Source: Alistipes sp.
Lineage (GTDB): Bacteria > Bacteroidota > Bacteroidia > Bacteroidales > Rikenellaceae
NCBI GenBank assembly: GCA_031285485.1
Contig: JAITWC010000145.1
Span: 1 to 5,034 of the forward strand
Length of the DNA stretch: 5,034 nt
Direction: 5' to 3'
A model generated the notes under the pieces. It did not search any database and was not told the DNA's origin. It saw only the letters and a program-made list of their open reading frames with translations. A program made the translations under genes and the position numbers. This document shows positions 1 through 4,950 of the stretch, one piece after another (positions within the stretch are counted from its first letter, which is position 1; the number at the start of each line of letters is the position of its first letter).

Positions 1-30
1 TAAATTATTGATTTTAAGCAAATATGTCAT
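1..30 (-). CDS. Possible N-terminus of a divergent gene, cut by the window edge
   Basis: A minus-strand ATG at 30-28 opens a frame of ten codons (MTYLLKINNL) that runs off the left edge without a stop. It lies about 45 bases downstream of the minus-strand TAAGTTTG box at 76-83, a reasonable leader length. Ten residues are far too few to name a family, and the frame may close just outside the window. If real, it would be transcribed divergently from the operon that starts at 507. Confidence 0.15.
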   Translation of the reverse strand, partial: MTYLLKINNL

Positions 31-75
31 ATCCGCATTATGCCACAAAACTTTGGGGTGAACTCTCGCAATGAT

Positions 76-83
76 CAAACTTA
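76..83 (-). promoter_or_regulatory. Possible minus-strand -7 promoter box
   Basis: On the minus strand this reads TAAGTTTG, an exact fit to the Bacteroidota -7 consensus TAnnTTTG. A TTTC lies 21 bases upstream on the same strand (plus 105-108), one base off the usual TTTG -33 element. It would drive transcription towards the left edge, where a minus-strand ATG (30-28) opens a frame. Such an 8-base pattern with four free or weak positions can occur by chance in AT-rich DNA. Confidence 0.25.
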
Positions 84-496
84 TGGTCAAACGATTATAC
101 TAATGAAAATTCAAACAACTTCTAATATACGTCTAATCAGGCGGAATAAATTATGCGTAAGGCATCGGGTGCACGGAAATGAAAATGTCTTCGGCAGGAG
201 CCGCATTCTCCATAATTCGTGTAGATCGCGCCAAAACGACCTTCAAAACACCGGAACGGCTATACCTTCGACAAGCGATATAAACCTGTGGGCGACGGAC
301 AGGATGTGGAAAAAATCGCCCGAAATTATGATTCTTCGGAGGAATGTATTACCTTCGCGGAAGTAACACAGAGTTATTTTAAACGATGTAAACCAACGCA
401 GACAAACGAAATTCGCTCGTTTCCATATCGTTACCCACTCTCGCTTTCCTGTTGGGTAAAAATCTGCTTTTTAGAGGATTGAAAAGGAATTTTGCG

Positions 497-504
497 TACA
501 TTTG
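497..504 (+). promoter_or_regulatory. Candidate -7 box of the operon promoter
   Basis: TACATTTG matches the Bacteroidota -7 consensus TAnnTTTG exactly and lies at the switch from AT-rich noncoding DNA to the six-gene operon. A clear TTTG -33 box at the usual 19-21 base spacing is missing; the nearest T-rich run (468-472) is about 24 bases upstream. The box ends two bases before the ATG at 507, so transcription from it would begin at or just inside the start codon and the first gene would be nearly leaderless. The match may be chance, with the true promoter further upstream. Confidence 0.4.
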
Positions 505-506
505 CA

Positions 507-950
507 ATGAAAAAAAGTTTGCTCAACATATTCGCCGAAAAAACGCGCAAAGTGATCCGACAGGCACTTTCACCCACGTTTTTGGTGTGCCTGCTGTGCT
601 CGGCCCTGCTGTGGTACGCGTCGCGGTTGAACAATGAGTACGACACTGAGATACCGCTCAATATTCGCATCGACGGACAGAAATACCGCCTCACCGCCAC
701 CGTCTCCGGCCGCGGATCGACGATTCTCGCACAACGACTTGCGCTCAAACGGCGTCTCAGTTTTACCCTCGACGAACTCTCGCCACGTCCTTCGCGCCAA
801 ACGCTGGGGGCGCTCGCCATAGCTCCTACATCGTTGCAGAGAGCTATTAACGGTAAGATCACTAACCTGACCGTGGTGCAGGTGATTGACGCACCCGATT
901 TTGTGCCCGAAGTGGCCGAAGAGGAACAGAAGGAGGATGTGACACAATGA
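507..950 (+). CDS. Short YbbR-like (CdaR-type) membrane-anchored protein
   Basis: A 147-residue protein with a basic N-terminus (residues 1-22), one membrane segment at about 23-39 (PTFLVCLLCSALLWYAS), and an exported part that starts NNEYDTEIPLNI. This fits the start of Bacteroidota YbbR-domain proteins, which have one N-terminal helix, then an E-Y-[DE]-T region and beta-rich repeats. The exported part is only about 105 residues and ends in an acidic tail (EVAEEEQKEDVTQ), so at most about one YbbR repeat is present; relatives I know of are roughly twice this length. YbbR/CdaR proteins of Firmicutes regulate the diadenylate cyclase CdaA, but the role in Bacteroidota is unknown and no cyclase gene is in this window. 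I chose ATG 507 (MKK) over a TTG at 492 because it starts with lysines just before the helix. The stop overlaps the coaE start by four bases, and an upstream position before coaE is usual for this family in the phylum. The YbbR assignment rests on topology, motif and context, not on alignment. Confidence 0.7.
   Translation: MKKSLLNIFAEKTRKVIRQALSPTFLVCLLCSALLWYASRLNNEYDTEIPLNIRIDGQKYRLTATVSGRGSTILAQRLALKRRLSFTLDELSPRPSRQTLGALAIAPTSLQRAINGKITNLTVVQVIDAPDFVPEVAEEEQKEDVTQ
931..936 (+). promoter_or_regulatory. Strong Shine-Dalgarno-like site for coaE
   Basis: AGGAGG lies ten bases before the coaE ATG at 947, inside the 3' end of the YbbR-like gene. Bacteroidota genes often lack such sites, so a perfect core is notable, though it also encodes Lys-Glu-Asp of the acidic tail and could be a by-product of that. 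It supports ATG 947 as the start. Confidence 0.4.
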
Positions 951-1537
951 TCCGGGTCGGGGTGACAGGCGGCATCGGCAGCGGTAAGAGCACGGTGTGC
1001 AGGTTGTTGGCCGAACGGGATGTACCGGTGTACGACTCCGACAGTCGTGCACGCGAACTTATGGATGGCGATGGGGAGATCAGGCGCGCCATAGTGTCAT
1101 TGCTGGGCTCGGCAGCTTACCGGAACGACGGCTCGTTGGACAGGTGTTACGTGGCGACCAAGGTGTTCGGCGACAAGATGCTGTTGGCGTCGCTCAACGC
1201 GATAGTCCATCCTGCCGTGGCGCTCGACTTCGAGGCATGGACGCTGCCTTTCAGTTCGCAGCCTTATGTGGTGCTGGAGAGCGCCATACTGCTGGAAAGC
1301 GGATTCAATCGCTTTGTAGATCGCGTGGTGACCGTTGCGGCGCCTGTCGAAGTGCGGATCGAGAGAGTGGTGTGTCGGGGTGTGAATCGCGAAGAGGTGA
1401 TGCGGCGAATGGACAACCAACTCTCCGACGGGGAGCGTGCCGGGCGAGCCTGGCGAGTGATAGATAACGGTGGCAGTATGGACTATCTCGCACGGCAGGT
1501 GGCGGAGATTCACAAATTGCTACTCGAACAAAGATAA
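947..1537 (+). CDS. coaE: Dephospho-CoA kinase
   Basis: CoaE phosphorylates the 3'-hydroxyl of the ribose of dephospho-CoA with ATP, the last step of coenzyme A synthesis in the cytoplasm. The 196-residue length is normal. The P-loop GGIGSGKST is at residues 8-16, directly after the first beta strand. The acidic substrate-site segment YDSDSRARELM is at 29-39 (the family usually has D-A-D here). LESAILLESGF at 110-120 matches the conserved 'lve-s-LlfE-g' strand, the arginine-rich lid region carries CRGVNREEVMRRMDNQ, and VIDNGGS at 171-177 is the conserved C-terminal 'vI.N.gs' motif. All key elements are intact. The ATG overlaps the stop of the YbbR-like gene (ATGA) and a ten-base gap leads to folP, so translation is probably coupled in the operon. 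Identification is secure. Confidence 0.97.
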   Translation: MIRVGVTGGIGSGKSTVCRLLAERDVPVYDSDSRARELMDGDGEIRRAIVSLLGSAAYRNDGSLDRCYVATKVFGDKMLLASLNAIVHPAVALDFEAWTLPFSSQPYVVLESAILLESGFNRFVDRVVTVAAPVEVRIERVVCRGVNREEVMRRMDNQLSDGERAGRAWRVIDNGGSMDYLARQVAEIHKLLLEQR

Positions 1538-1547
1538 TTACGGAAGT

Positions 1548-2378
1548 ATGAAAATAGGAAACCAAACCCTTGATCTGCAAAGTCCGGCGGTTATGACGAT
1601 AATCAACGTAACGCCAGACTCGTTCTTCGCCGCCAGCCGGTCGATGCACATTGAGGATATCACCACCCGGGTCGAGGAGGCCGTGGGGTGGGGGGCGCGC
1701 ATAATCGACGTGGGGGGATATTCGTCGCGCCCCGGTGCCGACGACGTGTCGGTCGAGGAGGAACTCAATCGCGTGATGACGGGTGTGGAGGTGGTGCGCG
1801 AAAAGGCGCCGAGGGTGATCGTGTCGATCGACACTTTCCGCTCCGAGGTGGCTGCGAAAGTCATAAAACGCCACGGTCTGTGTATCATCAACGACATCTC
1901 TGGCGGTACGCTCGATCCCGAGATGTTCTCCGTGGCGGCGAAACTCGGCGTGCCTTACGTGTTGATGCACATGAAAGGAAGCCCGCGCAACATGCAGGAG
2001 ATGACCGACTCTAACGATATTGTGGCCGAGGTCAAGAATTTTTTTGCCGAACGGATCGCCGCATTGCGCGCCGCCGGAGTTAACGACATTATTCTCGATC
2101 CGGGATTCGGGTTTGCCAAGACCACTCCGCAGAATTTCCGCCTGCTGCATCATTTGGGTGAGTTTCGGCGTTTCGAGTTGCCGTTGTTGGCCGGCGTTTC
2201 GCGCAAGTCGATGGTATACAATATTTTGGATACGGCTCCGGCCGAGGCTATGACGGGTACGGCTGCGCTGAATTGGGCGTGCCTTTGCGGTGGAGCCTCC
2301 ATTCTGCGCGTCCACGATACCCTTGCCGCAATCGAGGTGGTCAAACTTCACAACTATTATAAAAACGTGAACGGGTGA
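1548..2378 (+). CDS. folP: Dihydropteroate synthase
   Basis: FolP condenses 6-hydroxymethyl-7,8-dihydropterin pyrophosphate with p-aminobenzoate to give 7,8-dihydropteroate in folate synthesis; it is the sulfonamide target. The 276-residue TIM-barrel protein has every family motif in order: NVTPDSF (20-26), DVGGYSSRPGA (54-64; more often D-I-G-G-x-S-T-R-P-G), SIDT (93-96), INDISGG (114-120), LMHMKGSP (139-146), DPGFGFAK (184-191), SRKS (218-221) and RVHD (254-257). The pterin-binding Asp, Asn, Lys and Arg/His positions are therefore present. The frame is open upstream to 1470, but that would overlap coaE by 68 bases and add 26 residues unlike the family; ATG 1548 gives the expected MKI...LDLQSPAVM start. 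Ser in place of Thr in the S-T-R-P-G loop is conservative; I see no clear sign of sulfonamide resistance. The stop TGA overlaps or abuts the possible lolD starts. Confidence 0.97.
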   Translation: MKIGNQTLDLQSPAVMTIINVTPDSFFAASRSMHIEDITTRVEEAVGWGARIIDVGGYSSRPGADDVSVEEELNRVMTGVEVVREKAPRVIVSIDTFRSEVAAKVIKRHGLCIINDISGGTLDPEMFSVAAKLGVPYVLMHMKGSPRNMQEMTDSNDIVAEVKNFFAERIAALRAAGVNDIILDPGFGFAKTTPQNFRLLHHLGEFRRFELPLLAGVSRKSMVYNILDTAPAEAMTGTAALNWACLCGGASILRVHDTLAAIEVVKLHNYYKNVNG

Positions 2379-2389
2379 TGGGGGGCGAG

Positions 2390-3040
2390 ATGATCGCGAT
2401 TAAAAATCTGCGGAAAAGTTTTGGCAAACTAAATGTGCTTAAGGGTATTACGCTTTCGGTGTGGCGCGGCGAGATCGTGTCGGTCGTTGGACCGAGCGGC
2501 GCCGGGAAGACCACCCTGCTGCAAATCGTTGGCACGCTGAGCCGGCCCGACAGCGGCAGTGTGGTGATCGATGGGGTGGATGTCGGTCGGCTTAACGACA
2601 GCGAGTTGTCGGCATTTCGCAACAATCGCATCGGTTTCGTTTTTCAGTTCCACAACCTGCTGCCCGAGTTCACGGCTTTCGAGAACATCTGCCTTCCGGG
2701 TTATATCGGGCGGCGCGACAGGGGTGAAGTCGAGGCACGTGCCGCCGAATTGGTGGAGATGCTGGGGCTCGAATCGCGGCGCGACCACAAGCCGGCCGAG
2801 TTGTCGGGCGGAGAGACTCAGCGAGTTGCGATTGCCCGCGCGCTGATCAACTCGCCCGCGGTGCTGTTGGCCGACGAACCGTCCGGCAACCTCGATTCCC
2901 GTAACAGGGATGAGATCCATCGGCTGTTCGTGTCGCTGCGCGACCGTTTAGGGCAGACCATCATAATCGTCACACACGACGACAATCTCGCTGCCACGGC
3001 CGACCGCAAGATCACCATGACGGATGGTGTAATTATCTGA
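2390..3040 (+). CDS. lolD: LolD-type ABC transporter ATP-binding protein
   Basis: A 216-residue ABC ATPase with Walker A GPSGAGKTT (34-42), Q-loop Gln86 in FVFQFHNLLPEFTAFEN, signature LSGGE (138-142), Walker B VLLADEPSGNLD (158-169, catalytic Glu163) and the switch His196 in IIVTHDD. The 'FQFHNLLPEFTA' and 'DEPSGNLD' wording is that of the LolD/MacB/FtsE group; LolD with LolCE releases lipoproteins from the inner membrane to LolA. Thr143 follows the signature where Gln or Lys is usual. No permease gene is adjacent, as is common for lolD in Bacteroidota, so the partner is unproven and another MacB-type export role is possible. Three starts compete: GTG 2375, ATG 2378 (overlapping the folP stop by one base) and ATG 2390. 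I prefer 2390 because it gives the family-typical start MIAIKNLRKSFG and has a G-rich stretch just upstream. The next gene begins after ten bases. Confidence 0.9.
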   Translation: MIAIKNLRKSFGKLNVLKGITLSVWRGEIVSVVGPSGAGKTTLLQIVGTLSRPDSGSVVIDGVDVGRLNDSELSAFRNNRIGFVFQFHNLLPEFTAFENICLPGYIGRRDRGEVEARAAELVEMLGLESRRDHKPAELSGGETQRVAIARALINSPAVLLADEPSGNLDSRNRDEIHRLFVSLRDRLGQTIIIVTHDDNLAATADRKITMTDGVII

Positions 3041-3050
3041 TTTTGCTGCG

Positions 3051-3866
3051 ATGGCCACCATTACCTCAAGTTGTGACTTAGGCGAACTTCTCGAACGACT
3101 TCACGATCGGTACAACACTCCGGCATTTGTGGCCGGGGATCCGGTTTCGGTGCCGCATCGGTTTTTTGTGCCGGGGGTTGCGGTGCAGCCGCGGCGGTGC
3201 GACATCGAGATTGCGGGTTTTCTGGCCGCAACCATCGCTTGGGGTAACCGTAAGGCGATTGTGAAGAATGCCGGGCGGATGATAGACCTGCTTGGCGACG
3301 AGCCTTACTGTTTTGTGATGAATGCCTCGCCGCAGGAGTTGGACAGCGTTTCGGGGTTTGTACACCGTACATTCAACGGTGGCGATTTCCGCTCGTTCCT
3401 GCTCTCTTTGCGCCGCATTTACAGCGAGTTCGGGTCGATGGGCGGGTTTTTCGAGGGCGAATATGCGCGCACGGGCGACATTCGTTCGGCGATCGCGCGT
3501 TTCCGGAGCGAGTTCTTCGTTCCGCCGCACGCCGCGCGGTGCGAAAAGCACCTCTCGTCGATCGAGCGCGGGGCGGCGTGCAAACGCACCAACATGTTCC
3601 TGCGCTGGATGATACGGCGCGACGGGCGCGGGGTCGACTTCGGGCTGTGGCAGGCAATTCCGGCATCGGCCCTGTACCTGCCGCTCGATGTCCACAGTGC
3701 CGCCACGGCGCGTTCGCTGGGGCTTTTGCAACGGCGACAGAACGATTGGCGGGCGGTGGAGGAGGTGACGGCGCGCCTTCGTGGGTTCGACCCGGCCGAC
3801 CCCGTGCGGTTCGACTTCGCGCTGTTCGGTGCCGGCATTGCCGGCGACATGAAATTGCAGGGATGA
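3051..3866 (+). CDS. TIGR02757 / DUF2400 family protein of unknown function
   Basis: A 271-residue soluble protein with no signal peptide or membrane helix. Family landmarks are RYNTPAF and DPVSVPHRF near the N-terminus (20-38), DIEIAGFLAATIAWGNR (51-67), an aromatic middle region, CKRTNMFLRWMIRRD (177-191), VDFGLW, PLDVH (211-215) followed by RSLGLL, and the C-terminal DPVRFDFALFGAGI. These are characteristic of TIGR02757. Its biochemical role is unknown to me. The pair Lys178 in K-R-x-N-M-F-L-R-W-M and Asp213 in P-L-D-x-H ahead of a 'LGL' recalls the Lys and Asp of OGG/AGOG-type helix-hairpin-helix DNA glycosylases, which is an inference from motif shape only. An extra segment of about ten residues (39-49, FVPGVAVQPRR) sits between HRF and DIEIAGF compared with the family as I remember it. 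The stop overlaps the trmN6 start by four bases, so the two proteins are probably made together. ATG 3051 has no clear ribosome binding site, normal for the phylum. Confidence 0.92.
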   Translation: MATITSSCDLGELLERLHDRYNTPAFVAGDPVSVPHRFFVPGVAVQPRRCDIEIAGFLAATIAWGNRKAIVKNAGRMIDLLGDEPYCFVMNASPQELDSVSGFVHRTFNGGDFRSFLLSLRRIYSEFGSMGGFFEGEYARTGDIRSAIARFRSEFFVPPHAARCEKHLSSIERGAACKRTNMFLRWMIRRDGRGVDFGLWQAIPASALYLPLDVHSAATARSLGLLQRRQNDWRAVEEVTARLRGFDPADPVRFDFALFGAGIAGDMKLQG

Positions 3867-4660
3867 CGGGGCACAATACATTTTGTTTCAAGCGATTTAC
3901 CGTTGATCAGGAGGGGTGCGCCATGAAGGTCGGCACCGACGGCGTGCTGCTGGGGGCGTGGTGCCGTGTCAATCCCCGGCGGGACGAGGTTTTGCTCGAC
4001 ATGGGAACAGGTACGGGGGTCATTGCCTTGCAGTTGGCGCAACGCACCGAGAGTGTCGGGGCGGGAGCGGGCGCGGTGATCGAGGCGGTGGAGATCGACC
4101 CCGCGGCATGCGGGGCGGCGAGGCGGAACTTCGAGGCGAGCGGGTGGGCCGGGAGGCTTGTGATGCACCCGCCCGTGTCGGTGCAGGAGTTCGCGCGGAC
4201 GACGCAAAACAGATTCGACCGCATAGTTTCCAATCCCCCCTACTTTACCGAATCGCCCGCGTTGCCCGACACCCGGCGAAACACGGCGCGCCACACGGCG
4301 TCGTTGAGTTACGACGATTTGGTGAGGTGTTGTTTCGGCCTGCTGAATCCCGCGGGGAGGCTGTCGCTGATCCTGCCGGCCGGGGCCGCGACGCGAGCCA
4401 TGATCGCCGCGGCGGTTTCCGCCGGATTTCTCCCGTCGCGCCTCACGGAGGTGCATTCGACCCCCCGAAGCGGCCCGAGACGCACTCTTGTCGAGTTTTC
4501 GCGGGCCGCCGACATCACCCTGACCGCACTTCGGACGGACGGCACGACCCGCTCCGCGGTCGTACCGGAATCGACGTCGCTCACGATCGGCGGCAACGCT
4601 CCCGGAACGTTCTCGGAGGAGTACAGGGCGCTCACCCGCGATTTTTATCTCAACCTTTGA
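3863..4660 (+). CDS. trmN6: tRNA1(Val) (adenine(37)-N6)-methyltransferase
   Basis: A 265-residue class I methyltransferase of the YfiC/TrmN6 type, which uses S-adenosylmethionine to methylate N6 of A37 in tRNA-Val in E. coli. Diagnostic motifs are the N-terminal F-K-R-F-T-V-D-Q then CAMKVGTDGVLLGAW (19-33), AdoMet motif I DMGTGTGVIAL (46-56), motif II VEIDP (76-80) and catalytic motif IV NPPYF (124-128), with FYLNL at the C-terminus as in relatives. The usual Arg before C-A-M-K-V-G-T-D-G is Gly18 here. Motif I and II are separated by a Gly/Ala-rich stretch (SVGAGAGA, 64-71) that looks slightly expanded. The frame is open upstream to 3539 inside the DUF2400 gene, but ATG 3863 gives the family start and an ATGA overlap with the preceding stop. 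GC content appears the highest in the window. Relatives outside E. coli may have a different tRNA specificity. Confidence 0.9.
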   Translation: MTGHNTFCFKRFTVDQEGCAMKVGTDGVLLGAWCRVNPRRDEVLLDMGTGTGVIALQLAQRTESVGAGAGAVIEAVEIDPAACGAARRNFEASGWAGRLVMHPPVSVQEFARTTQNRFDRIVSNPPYFTESPALPDTRRNTARHTASLSYDDLVRCCFGLLNPAGRLSLILPAGAATRAMIAAAVSAGFLPSRLTEVHSTPRSGPRRTLVEFSRAADITLTALRTDGTTRSAVVPESTSLTIGGNAPGTFSEEYRALTRDFYLNL

Positions 4661-4663
4661 AGT

Positions 4664-4686
4664 AGCCAGCAGATAAATTGCTGACT
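4664..4686 (+). terminator. Imperfect hairpin just after trmN6
   Basis: AGCCAGCA (4664-4671) pairs with TGCTGACT (4679-4686) around a seven-base loop, giving an eight-pair stem with one C-A mismatch, three bases after the trmN6 stop. There is no T-run behind it, so it is a weak intrinsic terminator; it may instead protect the 3' end of the operon mRNA. Confidence 0.3.
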
Positions 4687-4741
4687 GTAAGATTAATAAC
4701 AGGCCTTCGCATAAGGACGGGCAACGGATAAGTGAGGCGTA

Positions 4742-4766
4742 AAGTGCTCAGATACACTTCGTTTTT
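4742..4766 (+). terminator. Weak terminator-like hairpin with T-run
   Basis: AAGTG (4742-4746) and CACTT (4755-4759) form a five-pair stem with an eight-base loop, followed by CG and TTTTT (4762-4766) and another T-run at 4772-4775. The position about 80 bases after the operon suits an intrinsic terminator, but the stem is short and only two of its pairs are G-C. Confidence 0.25.
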
Positions 4767-4777
4767 CACGCTTTTCA

Positions 4778-4793
4778 AACAACTCGTGTTGTT
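4778..4793. repeat. Perfect 6-bp inverted repeat with TCGT loop
   Basis: AACAAC-TCGT-GTTGTT is a perfect inverted repeat with a four-base loop. On the minus strand it follows the TACCTTTG box at 4798-4805 by four bases, so it would be the first structure of any transcript from that box. It could also be an operator or chance. Confidence 0.4.
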
Positions 4794-4797
4794 CCGA

Positions 4798-4805
4798 CAA
4801 AGGTA
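4798..4805 (-). promoter_or_regulatory. Possible minus-strand -7 promoter box
   Basis: The minus strand reads TACCTTTG, an exact TAnnTTTG match. No TTTG lies at the expected -33 position. It would send transcription leftward, antisense to the end of trmN6. It is 42 bases outside the candidate insertion-sequence end and therefore not part of the element. Confidence 0.25.
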
Positions 4806-4846
4806 ATATTTATCCTCGAAAGAACCGCGTAATGCGGCGAAAATTT

Positions 4847-4870
4847 TGAGCACCCGTAAAACGGGACACC
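4847..4870 (-). repeat. Candidate terminal inverted repeat of the insertion sequence
   Basis: Read on the transposase strand this is TGTCCCGTTTTACGGGTG followed by CTCA. It resembles IS3-family right ends as I know them, which often have TGTCC, a T-run, GGGG and a terminal CA. It contains an internal inverted repeat (CCCGT-AAA-ACGGG, 4853-4865). The matching left end lies outside the window, so the assignment is tentative. Confidence 0.4.
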
Positions 4871-4950
4871 CCGAACATCTGTTGTCATTTTTTATTGCAT
4901 CCGAATGATTCGCACCAAACTGGATTTCCCAACTTTCGCCGCACAAAAAG

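Larger units (their letters stand above)
1..506. other. AT-rich intergenic region, no supported gene
   Basis: This stretch is visibly richer in A and T than the operon that follows. Open frames exist on both strands (plus 40-366; plus 225-482; minus 351-151), but none has a recognisable domain, a good start context or the base composition of the neighbouring genes, and they overlap one another in conflicting frames. I see no tRNA-like cloverleaf, CRISPR repeat or strong terminator. The right end holds the promoter-like box of the operon. The left end has a weak minus-strand promoter-like box and a possible gene start, listed separately. Confidence 0.6.
4661..4846. other. AT-rich intergenic stretch with several short inverted repeats
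   Basis: The 186 bases between trmN6 and the candidate insertion-sequence end contain four inverted repeats (4664-4686, 4742-4759, 4778-4793, 4825-4837) and one minus-strand TACCTTTG box (4798-4805). A minus-strand open frame (4946-4650) spans it but crosses both the insertion-sequence tail and the trmN6 end, so I do not treat it as a gene. A structured RNA here is possible but unproven. Confidence 0.4.

Noticed and set aside
151..351. Minus-strand stretch ending PAEDIFISVHPMPYA
   Set aside because: It reads somewhat like protein, but no ATG lies in the upstream half of the stretch and I recognise no family. I kept it only as part of the decayed-DNA finding.
40..366. Plus-strand open frame of 108 codons upstream of the operon
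   Set aside because: It has no domain, an unusual Arg/Asn-rich composition and no start context, and it overlaps other open stretches in conflicting frames.
431..862. Minus-strand open frame of 143 codons opposite the YbbR-like gene
   Set aside because: It is antisense to a gene supported by its membrane segment, operon overlap and context, and it has no domain of its own.
1305..2351. Long minus-strand open frame (348 codons) opposite coaE and folP
   Set aside because: It lies antisense to two securely identified genes, and its translation is rich in Arg, His and Pro with no domain. It is a by-product of GC-rich coding sequence.
3539..3862. N-terminal extension of trmN6 by 108 codons
   Set aside because: The extension overlaps the DUF2400 gene almost to its middle and is low-complexity Arg/Ala/Gly. 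The family N-terminus begins at ATG 3863.
3419..4456. Long minus-strand open frame (345 codons) opposite the DUF2400 gene and trmN6
   Set aside because: It is antisense to well-supported genes, has an arginine- and proline-rich composition, and shows no recognisable motif.
4704..4716. CCTT-CGCAT-AAGG inverted repeat
   Set aside because: A four-base stem is too short to be meaningful without conservation data.
4650..4946. Minus-strand open frame of 98 codons after the transposase
   Set aside because: It crosses the candidate insertion-sequence end, the hairpin-rich intergenic DNA and the end of trmN6, and has no domain. It is most likely a chance frame.
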